64,000 nt of DNA, from NCBI RefSeq assembly GCF_013868415.1, contig NZ_JACEMT010000036.1, forward strand, positions 1 to 64,000, written 5' to 3'. Shown here piece after piece: positions 25,825 to 35,411 of the stretch. Under the pieces are notes generated by a model, which saw nothing but the letters and a program-made list of their open reading frames with translations, made no database searches and was not told the DNA's origin. The DNA comes from Marinobacterium marinum. GTDB lineage: Bacteria > Pseudomonadota > Gammaproteobacteria > Pseudomonadales > Balneatricaceae. The stretch's first letter is position 1, and each line of letters begins with the position of its first letter. Position numbers and translations under genes: made by a program.

Positions 25825-27210
25825 TTAATACGCATTTTTGTTGATAAATCCCTTGAATACCGTCAGGACAATAATCTTCAGATCCAGCCACAGCGACCAG
25901 TTGTCGATATACCAAAGGTCATATTCGACACGCTTCTGCATTTTTTCCAGGGTATCGGTTTCCCCCCGATAACCGTTGACCTGTGCCCAGCCGGTAATCC
26001 CCGGCTTTACCTTATGTCGGCGCATATAGGACTCCACCAGCTCCTTGTAATGCTCGTTATGCGCCAAGGCATGGGGGCGAGGCCCAACAATCGACATGCG
26101 CCCCTGCAACACATTAAAAAACTGGGGCAGCTCATCCAGCGAGGTACGACGCAAAAAACCGCCAATGGGGGTAATACGACTATCACCCTTGGTGGCCTGA
26201 GTCACCTGCCCAGCCTGTTCTCGGTGTACCTTCATGGAGCGGAACTTGTACACCTTGAACTCACGCCCGTTGATGCCGGTACGATACTGCTTGAACAGCA
26301 CCGGTCCCGGTGAAGTCAACTTGATCGCAATGGCAATGGCCAGACAGATCGGTGCTATCAGCAGCATAATCAAGCCGCCTACCAGCAGGTCTTCCAAACG
26401 CTTCAATACCCGCGCCGGGCCGCTCATCGGCGTCACACTCAGATCAATCGAGTACAGGCCCGCAACCGAGCTGACACGGTGGTTGAGTAGCGGAATGTCG
26501 GTTAGTTCCGGCAGATAGCGAATTTCGACCGTTTCATTGCGCAGCTGGTACATCAGCCTCTTGACGACCGCCCCCATCTCCAGCGGCATACAGATCCACA
26601 CTTCGTTACAGCCGGACTGCCGAATACGCTCGACGGCGCCGGCCAGAACCTCGTCCCCGACAGCCTCGGCCATTCGGGTCACCCCGCCAATGGAAAAGCC
26701 TTCTGTGCGATTTTTGCGCATTTTGCGCGCCACTTTCAGCAATGAAGCGGGTGGCCCCAGCAAATAGACCTGACGCCGGTTACGGCCGGAGGAGCGGATG
26801 CGGGCCAGCAGCGCACTGGCTGACATACGCGCACCGGCAGCCAAAATAAAGGAGAAAAGCAGTGAGAGCGCCAGCCATAAACGGGAGTATTTTTGCGAGG
26901 CATCCGCAAAGAAAATCAACGTGGCAACCACCAGCACCACCAGTGACCAGTTGCGCAACAGGTTCAGCAACAACCGCCACAGGGTTGTCGTGCGCCACTG
27001 ACTGTACGACTCGGTGCTGAAATTCACCAGCACCACGCACAGCGCCATCACCACGGTCGCCAGAACAAAGCGATCAGATACAGGGGTCATGCCAAAGCGC
27101 CAGAGATACGCCAGGGCACTGCCCACCAGAACCGCCATGCAATCGGATAACATGGCCAAACGATGTACCGGATAGGCACTTACTCTTGCAGTCGAAGACG
27201 AAGCAGACAT
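25825..27210 (-). CDS. wcaJ: undecaprenyl-phosphate sugar phosphotransferase (WcaJ/WbaP family)
   Basis: A 461-residue initiating enzyme that moves a hexose-1-phosphate, probably glucose-1-phosphate, from UDP-sugar to undecaprenyl phosphate. Four N-terminal membrane segments are followed by a nucleotide-binding-like central domain (about 130-260), a further membrane segment near 285, and the C-terminal catalytic domain with KFRSMKVH, RRTSLDELPQFFNVL, MSIVGPRP and KPGITGWAQVNGYRGET. The frame's first codon is a GTG at 27213; the ATG at 27210 is used. It defines the first sugar of the repeat unit. Confidence 0.93.
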   Translation of the reverse strand: MSASSSTARVSAYPVHRLAMLSDCMAVLVGSALAYLWRFGMTPVSDRFVLATVVMALCVVLVNFSTESYSQWRTTTLWRLLLNLLRNWSLVVLVVATLIFFADASQKYSRLWLALSLLFSFILAAGARMSASALLARIRSSGRNRRQVYLLGPPASLLKVARKMRKNRTEGFSIGGVTRMAEAVGDEVLAGAVERIRQSGCNEVWICMPLEMGAVVKRLMYQLRNETVEIRYLPELTDIPLLNHRVSSVAGLYSIDLSVTPMSGPARVLKRLEDLLVGGLIMLLIAPICLAIAIAIKLTSPGPVLFKQYRTGINGREFKVYKFRSMKVHREQAGQVTQATKGDSRITPIGGFLRRTSLDELPQFFNVLQGRMSIVGPRPHALAHNEHYKELVESYMRRHKVKPGITGWAQVNGYRGETDTLEKMQKRVEYDLWYIDNWSLWLDLKIIVLTVFKGFINKNAY

Positions 27211-27247
27211 CACATATTCCAGGGGTCAACAACAGGGAACAGCAGGA

Positions 27248-28528
27248 TCAGAGGTTAACCCCTCGCCCAACCGCAGAATAGGTCCAGCCCTGCAATTCCA
27301 TTGCAGCAGGATCATAGATATTGCGTCCATCCAGCAGCAAGGGCCTGCGCATCCGCTGCTGCAAAGCCTGCATGTCCAGGTTCCAAAACTCCTTCCACTC
27401 GGTGACCAGCATCAACGCATCCGCCCCCTCGGCTGCCTGCTCGGGGCTATCGGCATACACCACTCCGGCCCGCTCGCCCAGATGCCTGCGCAAGGCCGGC
27501 AAGGCACGCGGATCATACACCGCCAGCTCCACATCGTGGGCCAACAAGGCTTCAACCAGCGTCAATGCCGGACTGCCCTCAACCGAAGCGGTATTGGGTT
27601 TGAAGGCACATCCCCAAATTGCCACACGTTTACCGGCCAGGTCAGCACGGTAAAAGCGCCACAGTTTCTGAAACAACAGATCTTTTTGCTGCTCGTTGAT
27701 ACTGCAGACACTGCGTAACAGACTGACACCTTCCGTATCACGCTGCTCCAGCTCACCGCTCAGCTGCGCCAGGGTTTTCAGGAATGCCTGCCCACCAAAG
27801 CCACAGCCCGGGTACAGATACTGAAAACCGATACGTGTATCCGACCCAATGCCCTGGCGTACCTGCTCGATATCAATGCCCTTGTCCGCCGCCAGCTGTG
27901 CCAGCTCATTCATGAAGCTGACCCGCGTTGCCAGCATGCCGTTAATCGCCAGCTTGCTCAGCTCAGCCTCTTTTGGCGGCATGACCATCAGGGTGTCACG
28001 ACTGCGATTGAACGGGTTCAACAACTGGCGCATGAACTGGATCGCACCCTCATCACAACTGCCCAGCAGAATACGCTCGGGCCGCATCAGGCTTTCCAGC
28101 GCCCGACCGGCCTGAATGAAGGCCGGCCAGTATACAACCTTAACCTGTCCCCGCCCTGAATCCTGCAGCCACTGCTGCAGCCGGTCAGTCGTTCCCAGCG
28201 GTAGCGGCTGCACCAGCGCAATGACCTTGAGATAGCCATCATCATCCAGTGCCGCACTCAAATAGGGTTCAAGATAACGACAACAGGATTCAAACCCGCC
28301 CATATCCCGACCGATCACCAGCAGTGACGCACGGGTATCCGGATAGCCGGTTTGCAAACGCCCACTCTGGTGCTGGCTATCCAGCAAGCGCAGCAAGTCC
28401 GGTTCATTCACCTCCTGGTTATCACGGGGCAGCCGGTCCGCCGAAACAGAGACCCGACACCCGGTCGATGCCAGGGCAGCACTCAGCGTCCAGGCAACCA
28501 GGTCCTGGCCTTCAATCATCACACGCAT
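27248..28528 (-). CDS. UDP-glucose/GDP-mannose dehydrogenase homologue lacking catalytic residues
   Basis: A 426-residue protein with the three-domain layout of nucleotide-sugar dehydrogenases. Domain landmarks remain: KEAELSKLAINGMLATRVSFMNELAQLA (Lys192, Asn196) and the C-terminal GCAFKPNTASVEGSPALTLVEALL. The active site is gone. The catalytic Cys in the GFGGxC motif is Ala248 (GFGGQAF), the Asp of PKD is Thr252, and the Glu of PEFLREG is Ala136 (PAFIQAG). The N-terminal NAD motif GxGYVG is replaced by IEGQDLVAW. The reading frame is intact and lies in the polysaccharide unit, overlapping pgi by 10 bp. It is likely a binding or regulatory pseudoenzyme, while a canonical Ugd is encoded at 51488. 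Confidence 0.88.
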   Translation of the reverse strand: MRVMIEGQDLVAWTLSAALASTGCRVSVSADRLPRDNQEVNEPDLLRLLDSQHQSGRLQTGYPDTRASLLVIGRDMGGFESCCRYLEPYLSAALDDDGYLKVIALVQPLPLGTTDRLQQWLQDSGRGQVKVVYWPAFIQAGRALESLMRPERILLGSCDEGAIQFMRQLLNPFNRSRDTLMVMPPKEAELSKLAINGMLATRVSFMNELAQLAADKGIDIEQVRQGIGSDTRIGFQYLYPGCGFGGQAFLKTLAQLSGELEQRDTEGVSLLRSVCSINEQQKDLLFQKLWRFYRADLAGKRVAIWGCAFKPNTASVEGSPALTLVEALLAHDVELAVYDPRALPALRRHLGERAGVVYADSPEQAAEGADALMLVTEWKEFWNLDMQALQQRMRRPLLLDGRNIYDPAAMELQGWTYSAVGRGVNL

Positions 28529-30168
28529 GAGGAGGGCTCCTTATCCTGCGTCGAGGGCACTCTCAAGTCATTAATCGTCGTTGCCAGTGCACGGGTAGAC
28601 GAGTCCAGCCGTTCACGACCGGCCGCATTGCCAGGCTCCAGCATCGGCTGCAGCTGCAGCGCAACCTGCTTGCCCAATTCGACCCCCCACTGATCAAAGG
28701 GGTTGATGTTCCAGATCACCGCCTGGGTAAACACCTTGTGTTCATAGGCTGCGACCAGGGCGCCCAAAGACTCCGGTTCCAACCGGTCCAGCAACAGCGT
28801 GGACGACGGCTGATTGCCCGGATAATGGCGGAAGGGGTTGTCACTGGGCTCGACAGCCTCATTGCCAAACGCCAAAACACGAGATTGCGCCAGACAGTTG
28901 GCAATATTCAGTGTGTGCTGCGCCATCAACTCATCATAATGCGCATAATGTTCGGCGTTTTCATAACGACGCGCCGCCAGAATAAAATCAGACGCCACCG
29001 ATTGAGTGCCCTGATGCAGCAGCTGGTAAAACGCATGCTGGGCATTGGCACCGATTTCACCCCACAACACCGGGCAGGTGGCATGGTTTAGCGGCTCACC
29101 CTCAACGCTAACCGATTTGCCATTGCTTTCCATTTCCAGCTGTTCGAGGTATGAGGGGAAGTACTTCAAGCGACCGTCATACGGCAGAATCGCATGGGCA
29201 CGAATATCCAGCCCATTCACGTTCCAAATACCCAGCAGCGCCAACATCACCGGCAGGTTCTGCAGCAAGGGTGCCGTTCTAAAGTGCTCGTCCATTGCAT
29301 GCGCCCCTGCCAGCAGGCGGCGGAAAACCGGCATACCCAGCGCCAACGCAATCGGCAAGCCGATGGTAGACCACAACGAGAAGCGCCCTCCGACCCACTC
29401 CCAGAAGTACAACTGGTTTTCAGACGGAATCCCCCAGTCATCCATCTTCTGCTTTGCCGCCGACACACCAACAAAGTGGCATCGCAGAATCAAGGCATCA
29501 TCATCACAGAAACTGCGCAACCAGGAGCGCACCGTGCGGGCATTGGACAGCGTATCAATCGTGGTAAAGGATTTGGACGACACAATGAACAGCGTGGTTT
29601 CCGGATTCAAGTGGTCCAACAGATCAAACAGCTGGCTACCATCAATGGTCGATGCAAAATGTACCTGTAGGCTACGGGCTTCAAGCCGGGCATGTTCACG
29701 CAGGGCATGCGTTACCATCAAAGGCCCCAGATCACTGCCGCCCACTCCCAGGTTCACCACATCACGGATACGTTTACCGGAAAATCCGCGCCAAACACCA
29801 CTTTGAATCTGTTCAACCAGAACAGACATGCGCTGTAGCTGCTCTTCAACACAGCACTGACTATCGGTCTGCTTTTCAGCCGGCACACGCAAGGCGGTAT
29901 GCCAGGCCGCACGGTTTTCCGTGGGGTTGACCACCTCACCAGCAAACAGACGCGCACGCTTCCCCGGCAGGTCGGCCGACTCGGCCAGCTGCTCCAATGC
30001 CTGAAGAGACTCATCGGTCACCCGCTGCTTGCTGTAATCCAGTTGCAGATGCGGCGCCTCTACCCGACAGTGCTCACCACGATCCGGTTGTTGCTGAAAC
30101 AGGGTGGCAAGGGTTGCTGAACCCGCTTTTTGCGTACACAGGGCATCAAGACTGACCTGTTTATCCAT
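28519..30168 (-). CDS. pgi: glucose-6-phosphate isomerase
   Basis: A 549-residue enzyme interconverting glucose-6-P and fructose-6-P, which here links to mannose-6-P and GDP-sugar supply. Family signatures include VVNLGVGGSDLGPLM, FIVSSKSFTTIDTL and the C-terminal NPFDQWGVELGKQ with the catalytic lysine. The size matches the usual 545-550 residues. Its place inside a polysaccharide locus recalls P. aeruginosa-type and Acinetobacter loci, where pgi sits beside the sugar dehydrogenase gene. Confidence 0.97.
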   Translation of the reverse strand: MDKQVSLDALCTQKAGSATLATLFQQQPDRGEHCRVEAPHLQLDYSKQRVTDESLQALEQLAESADLPGKRARLFAGEVVNPTENRAAWHTALRVPAEKQTDSQCCVEEQLQRMSVLVEQIQSGVWRGFSGKRIRDVVNLGVGGSDLGPLMVTHALREHARLEARSLQVHFASTIDGSQLFDLLDHLNPETTLFIVSSKSFTTIDTLSNARTVRSWLRSFCDDDALILRCHFVGVSAAKQKMDDWGIPSENQLYFWEWVGGRFSLWSTIGLPIALALGMPVFRRLLAGAHAMDEHFRTAPLLQNLPVMLALLGIWNVNGLDIRAHAILPYDGRLKYFPSYLEQLEMESNGKSVSVEGEPLNHATCPVLWGEIGANAQHAFYQLLHQGTQSVASDFILAARRYENAEHYAHYDELMAQHTLNIANCLAQSRVLAFGNEAVEPSDNPFRHYPGNQPSSTLLLDRLEPESLGALVAAYEHKVFTQAVIWNINPFDQWGVELGKQVALQLQPMLEPGNAAGRERLDSSTRALATTINDLRVPSTQDKEPSSCV

Positions 30169-30201
30169 GTCGTAACCTGCTATTTACCATTCAAGGTTTG
30201 G

Positions 30202-31221
30202 CTACCCTTCAACCCAGCGTACGCCTGACCAGTCACCCTTCAACCGCGCAAGCATCGCTTGCAACGCCGGGCTGCGATAACGCAGCCGGGGATCATCCCT
30301 GCGCTGACGTACACTGACATGCAACACTGGCTCGACCTGACGGACGGCACGACGCCGCATGGCGCGGTAGAAACCTCGATACTCGTTATGCTGAGGGCCT
30401 GCATGATCAGGCAACAGGCCCTGCAAAAAATGTGATTCAAACTGCAGGCCACAACGGCCTGCCTCATTCACCAGCCACAAGCCGGCACAGTCTCCCAGAG
30501 ACCGGTCTTCATAGGCACCGCCGATATCCGAGTGCACACCGGCAAACCAGACTTGCTGTACATCGACACCCGCTACCGATTGCCACAACGCCGGTTCAAA
30601 ATCCTGCCGATTCTCGTCAATGGACACCGCGTGGCGCGCATGACGGATGCAACGACCCGGTGCAGTATCGTGAAACAGATACCGTGTACTGCCCAGCGTC
30701 CCCAAAAACGGTGCCGGTATTCCCAAGGCCCCTACCGTATCCAGCACCCCGACAAAGTGAATGCGGCTTATATCGGCCACGGCATACGCCTTGCGAAACG
30801 CGACAGCCCGGGTATTGGATGGTGACGACGACTTGCCCCGCTGACGATACAGCGCATAGGCCTTCGCTGTTTTACCGGCATGCTCACGGCGCAGGATACC
30901 ACAGTTACGCACCAGCCCCGCCAATGAGCGCACCGTGTAAGCGCCACGGCTGAAACCGAACAGGTAGACCCGGTCTCCAACGGCGTAGTTATGCACCAGA
31001 AAGCGATAGCAATCCAGAATATTCTTGTCCAGCCCCTTGCCGGTAATACCGCCCACCAGGCGATCGCCATCAGCGCCGATCCCCCAGTCATAGTAAACCA
31101 CCTGCTTGTGGCCTTCAGTGGTCTGCGGTGCAATACCCCGCGCCAAACGCAGGATATGAGACGCCTGCACCGACTCCGGCGACTGCCAGGTCCCGTCGGC
31201 ACAGATGATGATGCTTTTCAT
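30202..31221 (-). CDS. DUF2235 alpha/beta-hydrolase-like protein
   Basis: A 339-residue protein of the DUF2235 family, which includes Tle1-type phospholipase effectors of type VI secretion. The nucleophile elbow GFSRG follows a DRVYLFGFSRGAY strand, an Asp lies in GVLDTVGALG, and a His in FAGVHSDIGG, so a Ser-Asp-His triad is plausible. No signal peptide is present. The ATG at 31221 is favoured over an in-frame TTG at 31227; AAGGA lies upstream. It sits between pgi and manC, with no VgrG, chaperone or immunity gene beside it, so a secretion role is not supported. The function here is unknown. Confidence 0.85.
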   Translation of the reverse strand: MKSIIICADGTWQSPESVQASHILRLARGIAPQTTEGHKQVVYYDWGIGADGDRLVGGITGKGLDKNILDCYRFLVHNYAVGDRVYLFGFSRGAYTVRSLAGLVRNCGILRREHAGKTAKAYALYRQRGKSSSPSNTRAVAFRKAYAVADISRIHFVGVLDTVGALGIPAPFLGTLGSTRYLFHDTAPGRCIRHARHAVSIDENRQDFEPALWQSVAGVDVQQVWFAGVHSDIGGAYEDRSLGDCAGLWLVNEAGRCGLQFESHFLQGLLPDHAGPQHNEYRGFYRAMRRRAVRQVEPVLHVSVRQRRDDPRLRYRSPALQAMLARLKGDWSGVRWVEG

Positions 31222-31289
31222 GGTCAATCGTCCTTGATTGTTTAATTATTACAGCGCGTCCTGTGCTGCTCTGTGAAAACGACAGCCGG

Positions 31290-32711
31290 TTACTCAACCC
31301 GCCCATACCGATCTTCAAAACGCACAATGTCATCCTCACCGAGATAGGCCCCAGACTGCACCTCAATCAGCTCCAGCGGGATGACACCCGGGTTTTCCAG
31401 CGCATGCACTTGCCCTACCGGGATATAGGTAGATTGGTTCTCGGTCACCAGATAGGTCTTGTCGCCGTTCGTCACCTTGGCCGTACCACTGACAACAATC
31501 CAATGCTCGGCGCGGTGGTGATGCATCTGCACAGAGAGTTTGGCCCCCGGCTTTACCGTTATACGTTTAACCTGATAGCGCTCGCCACTATCGATGGAAT
31601 CATACACACCCCAGGGACGATATACCTCACGGTGGTTCATGTGTTCATGGCGGCCATCCTTTTTGATGGACTCAACCACTTTTTTTACATCCTGCACACG
31701 GTCTCGATGTGCAACCAACACCGCATCCTTGGTTTCAACCACTACCAAATCTTCAACACCGACAGTGGCGACCAAACGACTTTCAGCATGCAGGTAAGTA
31801 TTACGGCTGTCATGTGCCAATACATCGCCTTTACAAACATTACCGTTTACATCTTTATCGCTTACATCCCATAGCGCAGACCAGGCACCAATATCACTCC
31901 ACCCTGCATCCAGCGGCACGACCACCGCAGAGTCTGTTTTTTCCATCACGGCATAGTCGATAGAGTCATCGGGGCAGACGGCGAAAGCTTCCGCATCTAC
32001 ACGGGTAAAATGCATGTCCTGATTTGCGTTTGAGAGCGCTGAACGGCAAGCAGCCAAAATATCGGGGCGATAACGTTCAAGCTCCTCAAGGTAACGTCCT
32101 GCACGGAACATAAACATACCGCTGTTCCATAGGTACTGACCGCTGGAAAGATATTTTTCTGCAGTAACCTGATCCGGCTTTTCGACAAAACGACTAACTA
32201 TATAACCACCGGTATCCAAAGCTGTACCTTGCTCGATATAGCCATAGCCAGTTTCTGCATGAGTGGGCACAATACCGAAGGTGACCAGCTTACCCTGTTG
32301 GGCAAGCGGCAATGCTGTTGCAATACTGGCGTGAAAAGCTTCGACATTCTGAATCAGATGGTCTGCTGCGAGTACCAACAACACAGGGTCTTCATCCTGC
32401 GTTGAGGTGTCAACAGCTCGTAAAGACGCAAGTGCAATAGCGGGTGCCGTATTACGTCCGACAGGCTCAAGCAGAATGTTAGCCTCTTCCATACCGAGCT
32501 GTCGTAGTTGTTCGGCAGCGATAAAACGATGCTCTTCATTGCAGATAAGCAATAGCAATGCCGTATTTAGTCCTTCCAAACGCTGAATAGTGGCTTGCAG
32601 CATGGACCGGTGATTATCTGCCAACGGTAAAAATTGTTTTGGATTCAGCTGACGCGAGAGCGGCCAGAGGCGTGATCCATTGCCGCCGGCCATGATGACG
32701 GGATAAAGCAT
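31290..32711 (-). CDS. manC: mannose-1-phosphate guanylyltransferase / mannose-6-phosphate isomerase
   Basis: A 473-residue bifunctional type II enzyme. The N-terminal guanylyltransferase begins [20 protein letters not shown] with FVEKPD near 165. The C-terminal cupin isomerase (about 350-470) contains [20 protein letters not shown] and the metal-binding [10 protein letters not shown]. It makes GDP-mannose, the precursor used by Gmd and Fcl encoded upstream in the same unit. AGGAAG precedes the ATG. Confidence 0.96.
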   Translation of the reverse strand: MLYPVIMAGGNGSRLWPLSRQLNPKQFLPLADNHRSMLQATIQRLEGLNTALLLLICNEEHRFIAAEQLRQLGMEEANILLEPVGRNTAPAIALASLRAVDTSTQDEDPVLLVLAADHLIQNVEAFHASIATALPLAQQGKLVTFGIVPTHAETGYGYIEQGTALDTGGYIVSRFVEKPDQVTAEKYLSSGQYLWNSGMFMFRAGRYLEELERYRPDILAACRSALSNANQDMHFTRVDAEAFAVCPDDSIDYAVMEKTDSAVVVPLDAGWSDIGAWSALWDVSDKDVNGNVCKGDVLAHDSRNTYLHAESRLVATVGVEDLVVVETKDAVLVAHRDRVQDVKKVVESIKKDGRHEHMNHREVYRPWGVYDSIDSGERYQVKRITVKPGAKLSVQMHHHRAEHWIVVSGTAKVTNGDKTYLVTENQSTYIPVGQVHALENPGVIPLELIEVQSGAYLGEDDIVRFEDRYGRVE

Positions 32712-32732
32712 GTTTAACTTCCTGGTAATTGA

Positions 32733-33200
32733 TTAAAGCGCTGCGAGATAAGCCCGGCTGTTTTCATGAACCTGTGGATCGTCCCGCATCACCTTCGGAC
32801 TCCACCAGCTGTAAGCACTGTGCTGCTGTTTCGGCGGTGTCAGCACCATATCGGCATCCAACTTTAAATGATAACCAAGCACCACATAATGGGTTGAGGG
32901 GTTCCCTTCCCCTTTGCCAAATACACTGTCGGAATAGAAGTGCTCGTACACACCCAACAGTCGTGCCTGAGATCGTTCAAAAACCTGTCCCAGTTCAGCC
33001 TGGGTCAAACGTCTGAATGCGGCGTCCAAGGATTCATCCTTCAAAACCCGTCCTCCCGGGACAAACCAGTAGCCCTGAGCCGGTCGGTTGGTGCGCTGAC
33101 CCAGCAAAATCTCACCGTTGGCATTCTCTACCACCAGATCAATAGATACCAGCGGCGTGGTGTCAACGATAGTCTTGAAGGTGTCGTTATCTATCCACAT
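32733..33200 (-). CDS. gmm: GDP-mannose mannosyl hydrolase (Nudix)
   Basis: A 155-residue Nudix protein. GDP-mannose hydrolases of this type split GDP-hexose to GDP and hexose and use an altered Nudix box, seen here as GGRVLKDESLDAAFRRL followed by AELG. The frame is open to 33344, but the ATG at 33200 lies inside the end of wcaI (14-bp overlap) and gives the family start MWIDNDTFKTIVD. In colanic-acid-type loci it sits beside gmd/fcl/wcaI, as here, and may balance GDP-mannose and GDP-fucose pools. Confidence 0.92.
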   Translation of the reverse strand: MWIDNDTFKTIVDTTPLVSIDLVVENANGEILLGQRTNRPAQGYWFVPGGRVLKDESLDAAFRRLTQAELGQVFERSQARLLGVYEHFYSDSVFGKGEGNPSTHYVVLGYHLKLDADMVLTPPKQQHSAYSWWSPKVMRDDPQVHENSRAYLAAL

Positions 33201-34437
33201 GCTGGTCTGCCTGTACGCCCTTACTGGGCTCAAACACGGTAACGAAACGGGACAGCAATACGTCTTTGTCCAGATACTGGCGTGCGTAGTCTGCGGCAAT
33301 GGCATTAGGCTGCGACCACGCCAGCACTCGTTCAATACCTGCAACCAATTCAGCTACCGATTCAGGCTCAACACATTCCGCAATACCTGGATATTCAGCG
33401 CACAACAGCCCCAGTGTAGTATCCGAGTCTGCCGTAATCACCGCATTGCCACCCACTGCCAGAATGTTGGTCAGTTTGGAGGGCAGTACCGCATCAGCGG
33501 CACCTCGCTTCTGTACAACAAGATGGCAGTCTGCCGATGCCAGCAAAGCCGGCAAAGACTCGTACGGCTGTAGCGGTGCGAAACTGACATTCTCCAATTC
33601 CAGGCTTTGTGCCTGGGCGATAAGCCGCTGCTTCGCAGCCCCATCACCCACAATCAGGAAATGCAGATCGCTTTGATCGCGGAGCAGCTTGGCCGCCTCG
33701 ATAACCGACTCCAGTCCCTGCTTTTCACCCATATTGCCGGAATAGAGCACCACACGTTTGGCGGGATCCACCCCTAACCCGCGCAGCAAGGCCTCATCAC
33801 GGGTGCCCCCCTGGAAACGGTCAACCTCAGACCAGTTGGGGAAGAACAGCAGCTTGCTCTCCTCCACCCCCTTATCGCGGGCGCGTTTTAACATCCCCTC
33901 GGAGATCGTCGACACCCAATCAAAGCGATTGAGCAGCCAACGCTCCACGGCAAAGGCCAACCGCTTAAGGCGACCACCTTTCGCCAGGGACAGGCCGAAC
34001 AGGGCATCCACTTCATAATCCTGAATATGGATAACCCGTTGTGCGCCGGTCAGCGGCCCCAACAGCAAACTCGGCACTGAGCAAAACAGCGTAGGTACCA
34101 CCTGCACCACCAGATCCGGCTTCCAACGCCATTGCACTAACACGGGGAACAAGGAACTGAACGCAAAGCTACCTAGGTGAACCAGCCGCTTTAGTGCCGA
34201 CGGATTGGCCGGCACATATAAAGGGCAACGCGTAACACGCACACCCTCTTCTACTGCCGTGTGGTAACGCAGCGCGGAATAACCTACTCCAACCTTCCAC
34301 TCCGGATAATAGGGCGGTGCTGTAATCACACGCACATCATGGCCTTGCTCGGCAAGCCACCGTGCCATCTCCCCGGAGTACTTGCCGATACCGGTCAATT
34401 CAGGACTGTAATTGATGCCGTAGAGCAGTATTTTCAT
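33187..34437 (-). CDS. wcaI: WcaI-like glycosyltransferase (GT4)
   Basis: A 416-residue GT-B transferase matching WcaI, including the N-terminal [24 protein letters not shown] pattern and the C-terminal retaining-GT4 region (near VLYSGNMGEKQGLESVIEAA). In colanic acid synthesis WcaI is assigned as a fucosyltransferase, consistent with gmd and fcl just upstream. Its start overlaps the fcl stop, and its stop overlaps gmm. Cytoplasmic face of the inner membrane. Confidence 0.9.
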   Translation of the reverse strand: MKILLYGINYSPELTGIGKYSGEMARWLAEQGHDVRVITAPPYYPEWKVGVGYSALRYHTAVEEGVRVTRCPLYVPANPSALKRLVHLGSFAFSSLFPVLVQWRWKPDLVVQVVPTLFCSVPSLLLGPLTGAQRVIHIQDYEVDALFGLSLAKGGRLKRLAFAVERWLLNRFDWVSTISEGMLKRARDKGVEESKLLFFPNWSEVDRFQGGTRDEALLRGLGVDPAKRVVLYSGNMGEKQGLESVIEAAKLLRDQSDLHFLIVGDGAAKQRLIAQAQSLELENVSFAPLQPYESLPALLASADCHLVVQKRGAADAVLPSKLTNILAVGGNAVITADSDTTLGLLCAEYPGIAECVEPESVAELVAGIERVLAWSQPNAIAADYARQYLDKDVLLSRFVTVFEPSKGVQADQHVDR

Positions 34438-35402
34438 CAGCCCATCCGTGCATCATCAACATGGGCCTTGAACCATTCATAGGTGCTCTGCAAACCAGAC
34501 TCCAAATCTATTCCTGCCTGCCAGCCCAAAGAAGCCAGACGCGATACATCCATCAACTTGCGCGGCGTACCATCAGGTTTAGTGGTATCGAACCTGAGTG
34601 CACCCTGGAAACCAGTAACCTTCGCCAATGTTTCGGCCAATTCACGAATGGTGCAATCCACACCTGTGCCCACGTTAATATGGGAGAGCATCGGCTGGGT
34701 ATAGGCCTGATAGACTGTTCCGGCCAGGTTCATCACATGCACTGATGCCGCCGCCATATCATCCACATGCAAAAACTCACGCATAGGGGTTCCTGTTCCC
34801 CAAATTACAACTTCTTCCTGTCCTGACTGCACCGCTTCATGGAAGCGACGCATCATCGCCGGGATCACATGGCTGTTTTCAGGGTGAAAGTTATCGTTGG
34901 GGCCGTACAGGTTGGTGGGCATCACGCTGCGGTAATCGCGGCCATACTGGCGGTTGTAGCTCTCGCAGAGCTTTATACCGGCGATCTTAGCGATAGCATA
35001 AGGCTCGTTGGTGGGCTCCAGCACACCGGTCAAAAGCGCATCTTCACGCATCGGCTGTTCAGCATGTTTGGGATAAATACAGGAGGAACCCAGGAACAGC
35101 AGCTTTTGAACACCGGATTGATGGGCGGCATGGATGATGTTGGCCTCGATCATCAGGTTTTGGTAGATAAACTCGGCCGGGTAACTGTTATTGGCCTGAA
35201 TGCCACCCACCTTAGCGGCAGCCAGGTACACCTGACCAATAGAGTGCTCAGCAAAATAACGCTGCACAGCTACTTGGTCGAGCAGGTTCAACTCATTACG
35301 AGTTGCCGTCAGAATCCGGTAGCCACCTCTTTCTTCTAGCTGGCGCACGATGGCAGAGCCAACCATACCGCGATGGCCAGCTACAAAGATTGTCTTATTC
35401 AT
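34437..35402 (-). CDS. fcl: GDP-L-fucose synthase
   Basis: A 321-residue epimerase/reductase that turns GDP-4-keto-6-deoxymannose into GDP-L-fucose with NADPH. The Rossmann motif GHRGMVGSA is at the N-terminus, and the short-chain dehydrogenase Tyr-x3-Lys appears as YAIAK, followed by the family segment [13 protein letters not shown]. It lies directly after gmd (9 bp) and shares its last base with the wcaI start codon. Confidence 0.97.
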   Translation of the reverse strand: MNKTIFVAGHRGMVGSAIVRQLEERGGYRILTATRNELNLLDQVAVQRYFAEHSIGQVYLAAAKVGGIQANNSYPAEFIYQNLMIEANIIHAAHQSGVQKLLFLGSSCIYPKHAEQPMREDALLTGVLEPTNEPYAIAKIAGIKLCESYNRQYGRDYRSVMPTNLYGPNDNFHPENSHVIPAMMRRFHEAVQSGQEEVVIWGTGTPMREFLHVDDMAAASVHVMNLAGTVYQAYTQPMLSHINVGTGVDCTIRELAETLAKVTGFQGALRFDTTKPDGTPRKLMDVSRLASLGWQAGIDLESGLQSTYEWFKAHVDDARMG

Positions 35403-35411
35403 CCCTGACCC

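Noticed and set aside
30202-31221. Type VI secretion effector island
   Set aside because: No VgrG, PAAR, adaptor or immunity gene flanks the DUF2235 gene.
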